A DNA stretch of 10,443 nucleotides from Chitinophagaceae bacterium. Lineage in GTDB: Bacteria; Bacteroidota; Bacteroidia; Chitinophagales; Chitinophagaceae. The stretch covers positions 1-10,443 of the forward strand of contig CANIMM010000084.1 of assembly GCA_947468255.1 (NCBI GenBank), given 5' to 3'. This document shows, one piece after another, positions 1 to 6,731 of the stretch. The notes beneath the pieces were generated by a model. It was given only the letters and a program-made list of their open reading frames with translations. It was not told where the DNA came from and did not search any database. The position numbers were made by a program, and so were the translations under genes. Each line of letters opens with the position of its first letter. Position 1 is the stretch's first letter.

Positions 1-125
1 AACTCAATTATCTTATCATTAATTGTCTTAATGGTATGTCGGATAACCTCCTCGTCTTTGGGCAGGGTTTTAATTCGATAGGTTCTGTCACCTATCACAA
101 GGTTAATGGGAATGAGTTCCGACAT
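1..125 (-). CDS. zapA: Cell division protein ZapA, N-terminal part (runs off the left edge)
   Basis: The first 41 codons are visible, starting at the ATG at 125 and reading leftwards out of the window. The protein starts MSELIPINLVIGDRTYRI and continues with KTLPKDEEVIRHTIKTINDK, the beta-hairpin-plus-helix start typical of Bacteroidota ZapA: two short strands around IPINLVIGDRTYRIK, then the first helix. ZapA is a small cytoplasmic protein, usually about 100 residues, that tetramerises and cross-links FtsZ filaments at the division ring. The gene starts 5 bp after the stop of the 95-residue coiled-coil gene, so the two are almost certainly translated from one mRNA, probably begun at pheT. 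The C-terminal coiled coil lies outside the window. Identification rests on the N-terminal third and on gene context. Confidence 0.82.
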   Translation of the reverse strand, partial: MSELIPINLVIGDRTYRIKTLPKDEEVIRHTIKTINDKIIE

Positions 126-130
126 AGTTT

Positions 131-418
131 TTATTCACTTAGCAATCCTATACTTTTATCAATTTCTTTGATGTATTGATTGATTTGATGTTCGAATGTT
201 TTTTTGTCCTTGTCATTCATTTTACCTGCAGCAGATTTTAAAATCCCTGCCTGTTGTTCCATTTGATTGATACGGAGCAAATTGTTTTCCTGGCTAATTT
301 TCAATTCTTTGATTGACTGGGTTAGCTGTTCATTTTCTTTTTGAAGCAACTGGTATTGCTTCAGCAACTGCTGAAGTTTGGAGTTGATCCGGTTAATATT
401 TTCCGACAGGGTTGACAA
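131..418 (-). CDS. Small coiled-coil protein between pheT and zapA (possible ZapB-like partner)
   Basis: This 95-residue cytoplasmic protein has no signal peptide or membrane segment. Residues about 5-60 are rich in L, Q, E, K and I in heptad-like order (LSENINRINSKLQQLLKQ, then YQLLQKENEQLTQSIKEL), which predicts a long parallel coiled coil. A charged, probably helical tail follows (KMNDKDKKTFEHQINQYI). The only usable start is TTG at 416-418: the frame is open only a few codons further upstream to a stop at 434-436, and the next in-frame Met is near residue 52. No database family is assigned here. Its place, 5 bp before zapA and downstream of pheT, together with its size and coiled-coil nature, recalls the cell-division factor ZapB, which binds ZapA; that link is inference. 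The gene is probably read from the pheT promoter, because the 68-bp gap to pheT shows no clear promoter. Confidence 0.8.
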   Translation of the reverse strand: MSTLSENINRINSKLQQLLKQYQLLQKENEQLTQSIKELKISQENNLLRINQMEQQAGILKSAAGKMNDKDKKTFEHQINQYIKEIDKSIGLLSE

Positions 419-486
419 TTGAAAAAGTTTAGTTTATATAAGTTCAAACCAAGGGTATTTTTGATGTACTGAACTGAAATAGGCGA

Positions 487-2913
487 TTATTTTCTTATTA
501 CTGCATTTAATTCTTTTTCATATGCAGTAATCAAAGAAGCCATCATGACATCGATGTCTTTGTCCGTCATGGTTTTTTCTTCATCCAAAAAGGTTAGGCT
601 AATTGCAATTGCTTTTTTATCTGCTCCCAATTTTTCACTTTCAAATATATCAAATAAATTGATAGACTGTAATTTTTTGAGCTTAGTTGCATAAGTCACT
701 TGCTCAATGGTTTCGTACTTCAGTGTTTTATCAACCACTATTGATAGGTCCCTAGTTGCAGCAGGAAATTTTGAAATTTCATGGTACCGTACCTTGATCG
801 AATTATTTAGTTGTAATACCTTATCCCAGTTGATGTCAATATAAAAAACGGGTTGTTTGATATCAAATTGATCTAGTGTTTTTTTGTTTACAATACCCAT
901 GGTTGCAACCACTTCATTTTGAATGCTTGCCTCAATACAGTCATCCAGTGTAGGCTCGTTTTTTCGATTGTAATTCCCTATGGGTAAGCCTACAATTGCC
1001 ATCGTGTTTTCAAACACTCCCTTTGCGAAATAAAAATCTGTTTTCTCGCTCTTTATTTTCCATCCTCCTACCTGTTTATTTCCTGTTATGTAAATGCTGA
1101 TATGTTGTTGCTCTTCATATTTGCCTAATGCAGTAGTATGGTAGGTCTTGCCAAATTCAAACAGTTGCAGGTCTGTATTTTTTCGGTTACAGTTGTAGGC
1201 AACTGTTTCCAAACCTGTTTCCATCATGGAGGGGCGCATTACATTGAGGTCTGCGCTGAGGCTATTGATCATTTTCACCGTTGTTTGCAGCACTTCTTCG
1301 CTATAGTAGGCAGCATTGGTAATGCTATTGGTAAAAATTTCATTAAAGCCAATTCCAATTAATGCAGCGGCTACTTTTTCTTTATAAGCAGTAGCATGTC
1401 CTAATGTCTCTACCGAGTGAGAAATGGTAATGGCGGAAGGGATTTCAATTAAATCAAGACCATCTATGCGCATAATTTCTTCTACAATATCGGCCGGAAT
1501 AGTAATGTCTGGCTTGCTGTAAGGTACTGCAATTCGGATGTCATCCATTCCTTCCTTAATAATTTCGAAACCTAGGGCAGTTAATATATTTTTAATGGTG
1601 TCGCCGTGATAATTTTTACCACTTAGTTTTTTTAAATAATGGTATTTGATCGTGATCTCCGATTTTTCTTTGGGAGCTGGGTAAACATCCATAATGTCGG
1701 AGGCAATTTCTCCACCGGCAATTTCTTGAATCATCAGCGCAGCTCTTTTTAATACATTCACTGTATTACTGATATCAACTCCTTTTTCAAATCGGGTAGC
1801 AGCATCCGTGCGTAGTCCAAGTCGGATGGATGTCTTACGGATACTAAGCGGATTGAACCAAGCGCTTTCCAAAAAAATATTTTTAGTGTTATTGGTTACT
1901 CCACTTTGCAGGCCACCATATACACCAGCAATACACATTGGAGCCTCCGCATTGCATATGAGCAAATCTTCTGCCGAAAGCGTTCTTTGTTTTTCATCCA
2001 GTGTTACAAACGGGCTAGCATCCGGTAGATTTTTTACAATAATTTTTCCACCAATAATCTGGTCAGCATCAAATGCATGAAGGGGCTGGCCAGTTTCGTG
2101 CAAAATAAACTGGGTGATATCTACAATATTGTTAATGGGCTTTAAGCCGATGCTCTTTAGTTTTTGTTGTAACCATACAGGGCTTTCTGCAATACTGACA
2201 TTCTGCAGACTTACACCGGCATAGCGTTGGCAAGCTTCTTTGTTTTCTATGCTTACTGAAATTTGATTGCCCTTTTGAGTGGTCTTAAAATTATTTTTAA
2301 AAGGAGATTTGACAGCAGTTTCTTTTTTATTGTGATGCGATAGCCATGCACACACATCCTTTGCAACACCTAGATGGCTCATTGCATCCATTCGGTTGGG
2401 CGTAAGCCCTATTTCGAAAATATAGTCCTCATAGGGTTTAAAATATTGTGCTGCATCCATTCCGATTTCAGTTGCTGTTGGCAATACGATGATGCCTGCA
2501 TGTTCATTGCTTAAGCCAATTTCATCCTCTGCGCAGATCATTCCAAAGCTTTCTACCCCACGAATCTTTACTTTTTTCATGGTAAGCGGTTCCTTATTCA
2601 AAGGATAGATGGTAGTTCCGATTAAGGCAACTATCACTTTTTGCCCTACTGCCACATTGGGTGCCCCGCAAACTATTTGTAATGGTTGATCATTGCCAAT
2701 TTCAACAGAGGTGATATTCAGCTTATCTGCATCTGGATGCTTGGTGCAAGCAATTACTTTTCCGATGACCAACCCTTTTAATCCGCCCTTTATATCTTCA
2801 TATCGTTCAAGGCTTTCTACTTCCAGTCCAATGGAAGTAAGTATTTTACTCAGTTTCTCAGGGGCTACCTTTATTGGTAAATATTCACTCAGCCAATTAT
2901 AACTTATGGTCAT
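487..2913 (-). CDS. pheT: Phenylalanine--tRNA ligase beta subunit
   Basis: PheT is the beta subunit of the cytoplasmic alpha2-beta2 phenylalanyl-tRNA synthetase, which charges tRNA-Phe using ATP. At 808 residues it has the usual bacterial length (about 790-820) and a full domain set. An EMAP-like tRNA-binding domain covers about 45-155 (GLVIGKVIACTKHPDADKL). The EIGLTPNRMDAMSHLGVAKD linker is at about 167-186. The B3/B4 editing domain covers about 215-400 (NNIVDITQFILHETGQPLHA at 261-280). The B5 helix-turn-helix-like domain is about 415-490 (ADIVEEIMRIDGLDLI), followed by the catalytic-like core. The ferredoxin-fold anticodon-binding domain is about 714-807 (KFPAATRDLSIVVDK). The ATG at 2913 gives the canonical MTISYNWLSEYLP start. 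The alpha-subunit gene pheS is not adjacent, so the two subunits are encoded separately. An exact TAnnTTTG element lies 33 bp upstream. Downstream come the coiled-coil gene and zapA. Confidence 0.98.
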   Translation of the reverse strand: MTISYNWLSEYLPIKVAPEKLSKILTSIGLEVESLERYEDIKGGLKGLVIGKVIACTKHPDADKLNITSVEIGNDQPLQIVCGAPNVAVGQKVIVALIGTTIYPLNKEPLTMKKVKIRGVESFGMICAEDEIGLSNEHAGIIVLPTATEIGMDAAQYFKPYEDYIFEIGLTPNRMDAMSHLGVAKDVCAWLSHHNKKETAVKSPFKNNFKTTQKGNQISVSIENKEACQRYAGVSLQNVSIAESPVWLQQKLKSIGLKPINNIVDITQFILHETGQPLHAFDADQIIGGKIIVKNLPDASPFVTLDEKQRTLSAEDLLICNAEAPMCIAGVYGGLQSGVTNNTKNIFLESAWFNPLSIRKTSIRLGLRTDAATRFEKGVDISNTVNVLKRAALMIQEIAGGEIASDIMDVYPAPKEKSEITIKYHYLKKLSGKNYHGDTIKNILTALGFEIIKEGMDDIRIAVPYSKPDITIPADIVEEIMRIDGLDLIEIPSAITISHSVETLGHATAYKEKVAAALIGIGFNEIFTNSITNAAYYSEEVLQTTVKMINSLSADLNVMRPSMMETGLETVAYNCNRKNTDLQLFEFGKTYHTTALGKYEEQQHISIYITGNKQVGGWKIKSEKTDFYFAKGVFENTMAIVGLPIGNYNRKNEPTLDDCIEASIQNEVVATMGIVNKKTLDQFDIKQPVFYIDINWDKVLQLNNSIKVRYHEISKFPAATRDLSIVVDKTLKYETIEQVTYATKLKKLQSINLFDIFESEKLGADKKAIAISLTFLDEEKTMTDKDIDVMMASLITAYEKELNAVIRK

Positions 2914-2946
2914 TCAATCTTTATTGATTAATAGTGTATGATCGGG

Positions 2947-2954
2947 CAAAGATA
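2947..2954 (-). promoter_or_regulatory. Promoter -7 element of the pheT operon
   Basis: On the minus strand these bases read TATCTTTG, an exact match to the Bacteroidota -7 consensus TAnnTTTG, ending 33 bp before the pheT ATG. No clear TTTG is present at -33, only a T-run. Transcription would start near 2940, giving a leader of roughly 25-30 nt. It probably drives pheT, the coiled-coil gene and zapA. Confidence 0.6.
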
Positions 2955-3048
2955 GTTATTGAGCCCCAAGCGTAAAAAACGGATATTAAAAACCAGCTAT
3001 TTTTTTGAAAATAACCTGCTACTGAGCTATAATAACACAATAAATCGG

Positions 3049-3090
3049 CGATAAATCATTTAAATAAAAGTACCAACTTTAAAAAAAACG
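3049..3090. other. AT-rich segment, candidate DNA-unwinding element beside the DnaA boxes
   Basis: Between 3051 and 3088 only 5 of 38 bases are G or C, including ATTTAAAT-like sequence and a run of eight A's ending at 3088. It lies about 40 bp beyond the leftmost DnaA-like box. Bacterial origins usually place an easily melted element next to the DnaA-box array, so this is the natural candidate if the region is oriC. A low melting energy is evident from composition; the role is inferred. Confidence 0.4.
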
Positions 3091-3127
3091 GATCTGGTGC
3101 AGAAAAAACAGTTTGTACGTTTTCAGT

Positions 3128-3347
3128 TGTTGATAAAATAGTTCAGAATGCCATCGATGGGGCGAATCGACTGTTAATAAATATGTGAATAAGGTATTAA
3201 TAAGCTATTTTTGCTCGTGCATTTGTTGTGTATAATGAATATAGAAAGTTTGACTGGAGGCACTGTGGATAATCAATCGGTTTTTTGCATTTACCTTAGC
3301 CGAGTTGAAATCTTTTGTTCTTCCTTAGGCTTTTTCTATGTGGGTAA
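3128..3347 (-). promoter_or_regulatory. Cluster of DnaA boxes, all on the minus strand
   Basis: Three 9-mers match TTATNCACA exactly on the minus strand: 3184-3192 (TTATTCACA), 3227-3235 (TTATACACA) and 3264-3272 (TTATCCACA, the strongest E. coli-type box). Three more differ by one base in the same orientation: 3128-3136 (TTATCAACA), 3172-3180 (TTATTAACA, 12 bp from the next box) and 3339-3347 (TTACCCACA). From base composition I estimate about 0.01 exact matches expected by chance on one strand of 300 bp, so three in 89 bp is far from random. DnaA binds such boxes to open oriC and to regulate promoters. The uniform orientation, pointing towards the AT-rich segment at 3049-3090, resembles an ordered origin. 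Confidence 0.75.
3206..3213 (+). promoter_or_regulatory. Probable dnaB promoter -7 element inside the DnaA-box cluster
   Basis: TATTTTTG matches TAnnTTTG exactly. The expected -33 TTTG is poor (TATGTG about 20 bp upstream). Transcription would start near 3220 and leave a leader of about 230 nt before dnaB. The element lies between exact DnaA boxes at 3184-3192 and 3227-3235, so bound DnaA would be expected to compete with RNA polymerase. No other exact match was found nearer to the dnaB start. Confidence 0.45.
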
Positions 3348-3381
3348 GCAAGGGGTACTGACATTGAGTTTTACGGCAAAT

Positions 3382-3395
3382 AATCGATATCGATT
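3382..3395. repeat. 14-bp perfect palindrome upstream of dnaB
   Basis: AATCGATATCGATT is its own reverse complement and lies 53 bp before the dnaB ATG. It could be a dimeric regulator's half-site pair or a nucleoid or origin-protein site. Related CGAT-containing words occur nearby at about 3153 (ATCGAT) and 3166 (AATCGA). No regulator can be named. Confidence 0.4.
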
Positions 3396-3448
3396 TCCAA
3401 TATCAAATGAAAAACTGACACTTTATTCTAGAAAAAAATAGTAATCCT

Positions 3449-5008
3449 ATGGAGCTGACCAATTTGAACAAGGATAGAAAAGTAAGACGAAAACCTTCCA
3501 TTGATTTGGGAAATATGGTTTTTGGCAAAGTGCCTCCCCAATCTAAGGAACTGGAAGAGGCAATACTAGGTGCAATCATGTTGGAAAAGAGTGCTTTTGA
3601 CACAGTGGTGGAGATTTTAAAGCCCGAGTGTTTTTATGGAGAAGCTCACCAAAGTATTTTTAAGGCCATGAAGTCGTTGGCCGATAAAAGTTTGCCAATC
3701 GATTTGTTGACTGTGGTGGAGGAATTAAAAGTAAGGGGAGATCTTGAGCTGGTAGGTGGTGCTTATTATGTTTCCAGATTAACCAATTCGGTGGTGTCTT
3801 CGGCCAATATTGAGGCGCACTCAAGAATTGTTTTGCAAAAATTTATTCAGCGGGAATTAATTCGCATTAGCGGTGAAATTATAGGCGATGCGTATGAGGA
3901 TACCACAGATGTATTTGATTTACTCGATGATGCAGAAAGTAAATTATTTGAAATCACCAATAATCACCTTAGAAGTGCATTTGAGGATATCAATACAGTA
4001 TTGGTGAAAACCATCCAGCGAATTGAAGATATGCGTAACCGGGATGAAGATATTACCGGTGTTCCTAGTGGTTTTCCTTCACTCGATAAGTTAACCTACG
4101 GATGGCAGCAAACCGATCTGATTGTGTTGGCAGCTAGGCCTTCAGTTGGTAAAACCGCATTTGCCCTAAATTTGGCACGTAGTGCGGCATTGCATCCTAC
4201 CAAACCCACTCCTGTGGTATTTTTTAGCTTGGAGATGAGTTCTAGTCAGTTGGTTCAACGTATATTAAGTGCGGAGAGTGAAATATGGTTGGAAAAAATT
4301 TCTCGTGGCAAGTTGGAAGAGCATGAAATGAAGCAATTGTACAAGCGGGGAATTGAGCGCTTGAGCAATGCCCCTATTTACATCGATGATACGGCTGCAT
4401 TGAATATTTTTGAATTAAGGGCGAAATGTAGGAGGTTAAAAAACAAGCATGATATCGGATTGATCATCATCGATTACCTTCAGTTAATGAGTGGCGGAGG
4501 AGATAATAAGAATGGCAATCGGGAACAGGAAATCAGTAAGATCTCTAGGGATTTAAAAGGGTTGGCCAAAGAATTAAAGGTTCCCATCATTGCCCTATCA
4601 CAGTTAAGTCGTGAAGTGGAAAAAAGAAAGGAAGGCGCAAAGATTCCCCAGTTGAGTGATTTGAGGGAATCAGGTGCTATCGAACAAGATGCCGACATGG
4701 TGATGTTCTTGTATCGGCCGGAATATTACGATATCACTGCCAATGAAATGGGTGAAAGCAACAAAGGCGAAACCTATGTAAAAATAGCAAAGCATCGAAA
4801 TGGTAGCTTGGATACCATTAAATTAAAAGCGTTGCTACATATCCAGAAATTTATAGAAGATGAGGATGGCGGAAGTGGTTTTGGTGGTGGTGCTCCGGGA
4901 AGTAGTTTCCGACCTATTAAAAGCGATGAGGATGGAGGCGCAAAATTGTATATCCAAAAGGGAAGCAAGATGAACGATAGTGCTTATGATGATGACACAC
5001 CTTTTTAA
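3449..5008 (+). CDS. dnaB: Replicative DNA helicase DnaB
   Basis: DnaB is the hexameric ATP-driven helicase that unwinds DNA at the replication fork and recruits primase. The 519-residue protein has the helical N-terminal primase-interaction domain (about 28-130, beginning GKVPPQSKELEEAILGAIML), a linker, and a RecA-like C-terminal motor. The Walker A motif is ARPSVGKT (229-236), Walker B is LIIIDYLQLM (338-347), and further helicase motifs include SQLSREVEKR and DLRESGAIEQDADMVMFLYR. KHRNG (449-453) carries the likely arginine-finger segment. After about residue 470 there is a Gly/Asp/Glu-rich tail with two DEDGG copies (471-475 and 493-497) ending in DDDTPF, like the SSB C-terminal tip. The ATG at 3449 has no clear Shine-Dalgarno, as is normal in this phylum. 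No intein interrupts it. A candidate oriC lies directly upstream. Confidence 0.98.
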   Translation: MELTNLNKDRKVRRKPSIDLGNMVFGKVPPQSKELEEAILGAIMLEKSAFDTVVEILKPECFYGEAHQSIFKAMKSLADKSLPIDLLTVVEELKVRGDLELVGGAYYVSRLTNSVVSSANIEAHSRIVLQKFIQRELIRISGEIIGDAYEDTTDVFDLLDDAESKLFEITNNHLRSAFEDINTVLVKTIQRIEDMRNRDEDITGVPSGFPSLDKLTYGWQQTDLIVLAARPSVGKTAFALNLARSAALHPTKPTPVVFFSLEMSSSQLVQRILSAESEIWLEKISRGKLEEHEMKQLYKRGIERLSNAPIYIDDTAALNIFELRAKCRRLKNKHDIGLIIIDYLQLMSGGGDNKNGNREQEISKISRDLKGLAKELKVPIIALSQLSREVEKRKEGAKIPQLSDLRESGAIEQDADMVMFLYRPEYYDITANEMGESNKGETYVKIAKHRNGSLDTIKLKALLHIQKFIEDEDGGSGFGGGAPGSSFRPIKSDEDGGAKLYIQKGSKMNDSAYDDDTPF

Positions 5009-5038
5009 TTCATTCTAAATTAAAAATTGGAGAATGAA
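5009..5038 (+). terminator. Weak inverted repeat after dnaB (possible attenuator)
   Basis: TTCATTCT (5009-5016) pairs perfectly with AGAATGAA (5031-5038) around a 14-nt loop, starting right after the dnaB stop. A T-rich tract follows about 11 bases later. The stem is AT-rich and the loop long, so it would be a weak terminator at best. dnaB and rsmE are only 61 bp apart and may still be co-transcribed. Confidence 0.25.
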
Positions 5039-5069
5039 GCAATAGTTATTTTTTCATTTTCCTTTCATT

Positions 5070-5777
5070 ATGGCACTTCCTTTTTTCTATAAACAAGATT
5101 TAGATTCATTAGCAGCAGCTGTTTTGCTGGATGAAGATACCAGCAAACATATCGTGCAGGTGCTTCGTATGCAAAACAAAGCACAGTTGCAACTAACCAA
5201 CGGAAGGGGAGATTTGTTTACTGCTGAAATAACGGATAGTAATAGAAAAAAGTGTGTCGTCAGAATTTTAAAAATAGATCATTTTAAACGGTCTGCAAAT
5301 AATACGACCCTTGCCATCTCTTTGATAAAAAATAATCACCGCTTTGAGTGGTTTTTAGAAAAAGCTACAGAAATTGGAGTTTTTCAAATTGTACCAATTA
5401 TTTGCGAGCGCACTGAAAAAACTGCATTTAAGTTTGATCGAATGAAAAGCATTTTAATTAGTGCAATGCTGCAGTCTCAACAAAGCTGGTTGCCGATTTT
5501 AGTGGAACCAATGAAATTAGCTGGGTTTGTAAAACAAGCGGGCGCGATGAATAAATTTATTGCGCATTGCGAAAATTCAGAAGCAAAAATTCAATTACAC
5601 ACCTACCAACCATTTACTGATTCAGCCATTCTCATTGGCCCTGAAGGTGATTTTACATCAGGTGAAATAGCCTTGGCTTTGCAAAATAATTTTATTCCTG
5701 TGGCATTGGGAAATACTAGGTTGCGAACAGAAACCGCAGGTGTGGTAGCTGCTACTTTGTTGGCAATGGCAGAATAA
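5070..5777 (+). CDS. rsmE: 16S rRNA (uracil(1498)-N(3))-methyltransferase RsmE
   Basis: RsmE methylates N3 of U1498 in 16S rRNA of the 30S subunit, using S-adenosylmethionine. The 235-residue length is normal. A PUA-like RNA-binding domain fills about 1-70 (HIVQVLRMQNKAQLQLTNGR). A SPOUT methyltransferase domain with the trefoil knot follows. Diagnostic motifs are EKATEIGV (97-104), ICERTEK (111-117), IGPEGDFTSGE (189-199) and LGNTRLRTETA (213-223); the last two build the cofactor pocket in the knot. It starts at the ATG at 5070, 61 bp after dnaB on the same strand, and no exact TAnnTTTG element is seen in the gap. It converges on the terC-family gene, with 59 bp between the stops and no strong terminator hairpin. 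Confidence 0.96.
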   Translation: MALPFFYKQDLDSLAAAVLLDEDTSKHIVQVLRMQNKAQLQLTNGRGDLFTAEITDSNRKKCVVRILKIDHFKRSANNTTLAISLIKNNHRFEWFLEKATEIGVFQIVPIICERTEKTAFKFDRMKSILISAMLQSQQSWLPILVEPMKLAGFVKQAGAMNKFIAHCENSEAKIQLHTYQPFTDSAILIGPEGDFTSGEIALALQNNFIPVALGNTRLRTETAGVVAATLLAMAE

Positions 5778-5836
5778 TTCTTATTCGTTTTGAGTGATTT
5801 TTATTGGGGGTTTAATTAGCAGATACGAATCGGAGA

Positions 5837-6631
5837 TTAATTTTTTTCAGCTTTTTTTACTTTTAGTGTAGGCCCATTTAGAATTACCAATCTTTTTTTG
5901 GCGGCTTTTTTTATCATGGTCATATTGAGCAATTCAACAACAAATGAAAATGCCATTCCGAAGTAAATGTAATTTTTGAGGTGCATTTTTTCTGCGGTTT
6001 CCGAGTCCCATCCTTCCATGAGTAAACTCAATCCAATCATAACCAAAAATGAAAGGGCCAACATTTTTAGGGTAGGGTGGTGGTGAATAAATTCAGAAAT
6101 TTTCGGACTGAATAAAAACATCACAGCCATTGCTATTACAACAGCTGCAATCATTATTTCTACATGCTTTGCAGTGCCACCGGCTGTAATAATGCTGTCA
6201 AATGAAAATACGGCATCAATTAAAATGATTTGACCGATTGCCTTACCCATTCCAATACCTTTTTTAGTTTGGATGATTTCGCTTGGATCTTCTCCCTCTA
6301 ATTTTTCATGGATCTCCCGTACTGATTTATAAATTAAAAACATTCCCCCTAGCAACATTACGATACTAGCCAAGTCGAATCCTTTGTTAAATAAAGTAAT
6401 TACGGGTTTTCCTTTTTGGGAAAGTAGCCATCCAAGTCCTATTAGAAGCAAGCTGCGAGAAAGAATGCCAGTAATCATCCATAAGCGCCGGGCCTTTAAT
6501 TGATCTGTTTTTTTTTGTAGTCGGTTTAGGATGATACTAACAAAAATTACATTGTCAATACCTAGTACCACTTCCAGCACCACTAAAATAAAAAAGCTAA
6601 TCAAGCTCTCGGAGGTAAATAAATAATCCAT
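5837..6631 (-). CDS. TerC-family integral membrane protein (YgdQ-like)
   Basis: This 264-residue inner-membrane protein has about seven predicted membrane segments (roughly 9-34, 52-71, 86-103, 132-150, 157-175, 188-207 and 221-241) and a basic C-terminus. It carries both TerC signatures: EVVLGIDNVIFVS (20-32) and LIDAVFSFDSIITAGG (137-152), with acidic residues inside the membrane (E20, D26, D139, D145) that probably bind a cation. HHHPTLKMLALSFLVMIG (183-200) and the overall pattern resemble E. coli YgdQ from memory. Some TerC-family members export Mn2+ (for example E. coli Alx and Bacillus YceF/YkoY); the ion moved here is not shown by sequence, and tellurite resistance should not be assumed. 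It lies 100 bp downstream of pyrD but has its own promoter-like element very close to its ATG. Confidence 0.93.
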   Translation of the reverse strand: MDYLFTSESLISFFILVVLEVVLGIDNVIFVSIILNRLQKKTDQLKARRLWMITGILSRSLLLIGLGWLLSQKGKPVITLFNKGFDLASIVMLLGGMFLIYKSVREIHEKLEGEDPSEIIQTKKGIGMGKAIGQIILIDAVFSFDSIITAGGTAKHVEIMIAAVVIAMAVMFLFSPKISEFIHHHPTLKMLALSFLVMIGLSLLMEGWDSETAEKMHLKNYIYFGMAFSFVVELLNMTMIKKAAKKRLVILNGPTLKVKKAEKN

Positions 6632-6635
6632 AGTG

Positions 6636-6643
6636 CAAAAATA
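6636..6643 (-). promoter_or_regulatory. Promoter -7 element abutting the TerC-family start codon
   Basis: The minus strand reads TATTTTTG, an exact TAnnTTTG match, only 4 bases before the ATG. If used, transcription would begin at or just before the start codon, giving a leaderless or near-leaderless mRNA. No convincing -33 TTTG is present, so confidence is moderate. Confidence 0.4.
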
Positions 6644-6731
6644 ATGTTTACTGATTGGCCGTTGGTCTTTTTTTTGTTAGCTGAATTTTGAACTTGGTTG
6701 ATCCGCTATCACTGTCCAGAGGGTAAGCGAA

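Larger units (their letters stand above)
2914..3448. other. 535-bp divergent intergenic region with a candidate replication origin (oriC)
   Basis: This gene-free region separates divergent pheT and dnaB. From left to right it holds the pheT promoter (2947-2954), an AT-rich stretch (about 27% G+C over 2991-3090), a same-strand cluster of DnaA boxes (3128-3347), the probable dnaB promoter (3206-3213) and a 14-bp palindrome (3382-3395). A 76-codon open frame inside it (3211-3441, TTG start) shows no recognisable protein features and overlaps the boxes, so I do not call it a gene. Box clustering, adjacent low-melting DNA, divergent flanking genes and the helicase gene next door together fit an oriC. 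A DnaA-regulated dnaB promoter is the main alternative. Confidence 0.6.

Noticed and set aside
441..475. Inverted repeat AGTTCA / TGAACT in the pheT to coiled-coil gene gap
   Set aside because: Only 6 bp with a 23-base loop; too weak for a terminator, and read-through is expected here.
3211..3441. A 76-codon open frame on plus in the pheT-dnaB gap, TTG start
   Set aside because: It overlaps the DnaA boxes, begins inside the promoter element, has no domain or signal pattern, and its composition looks non-coding.
5778..5836. Possible bidirectional terminator between convergent rsmE and the TerC-family gene
   Set aside because: Only an ATTCG / CGAAT pair about 38 bases apart was seen, plus T-runs; no stable hairpin.
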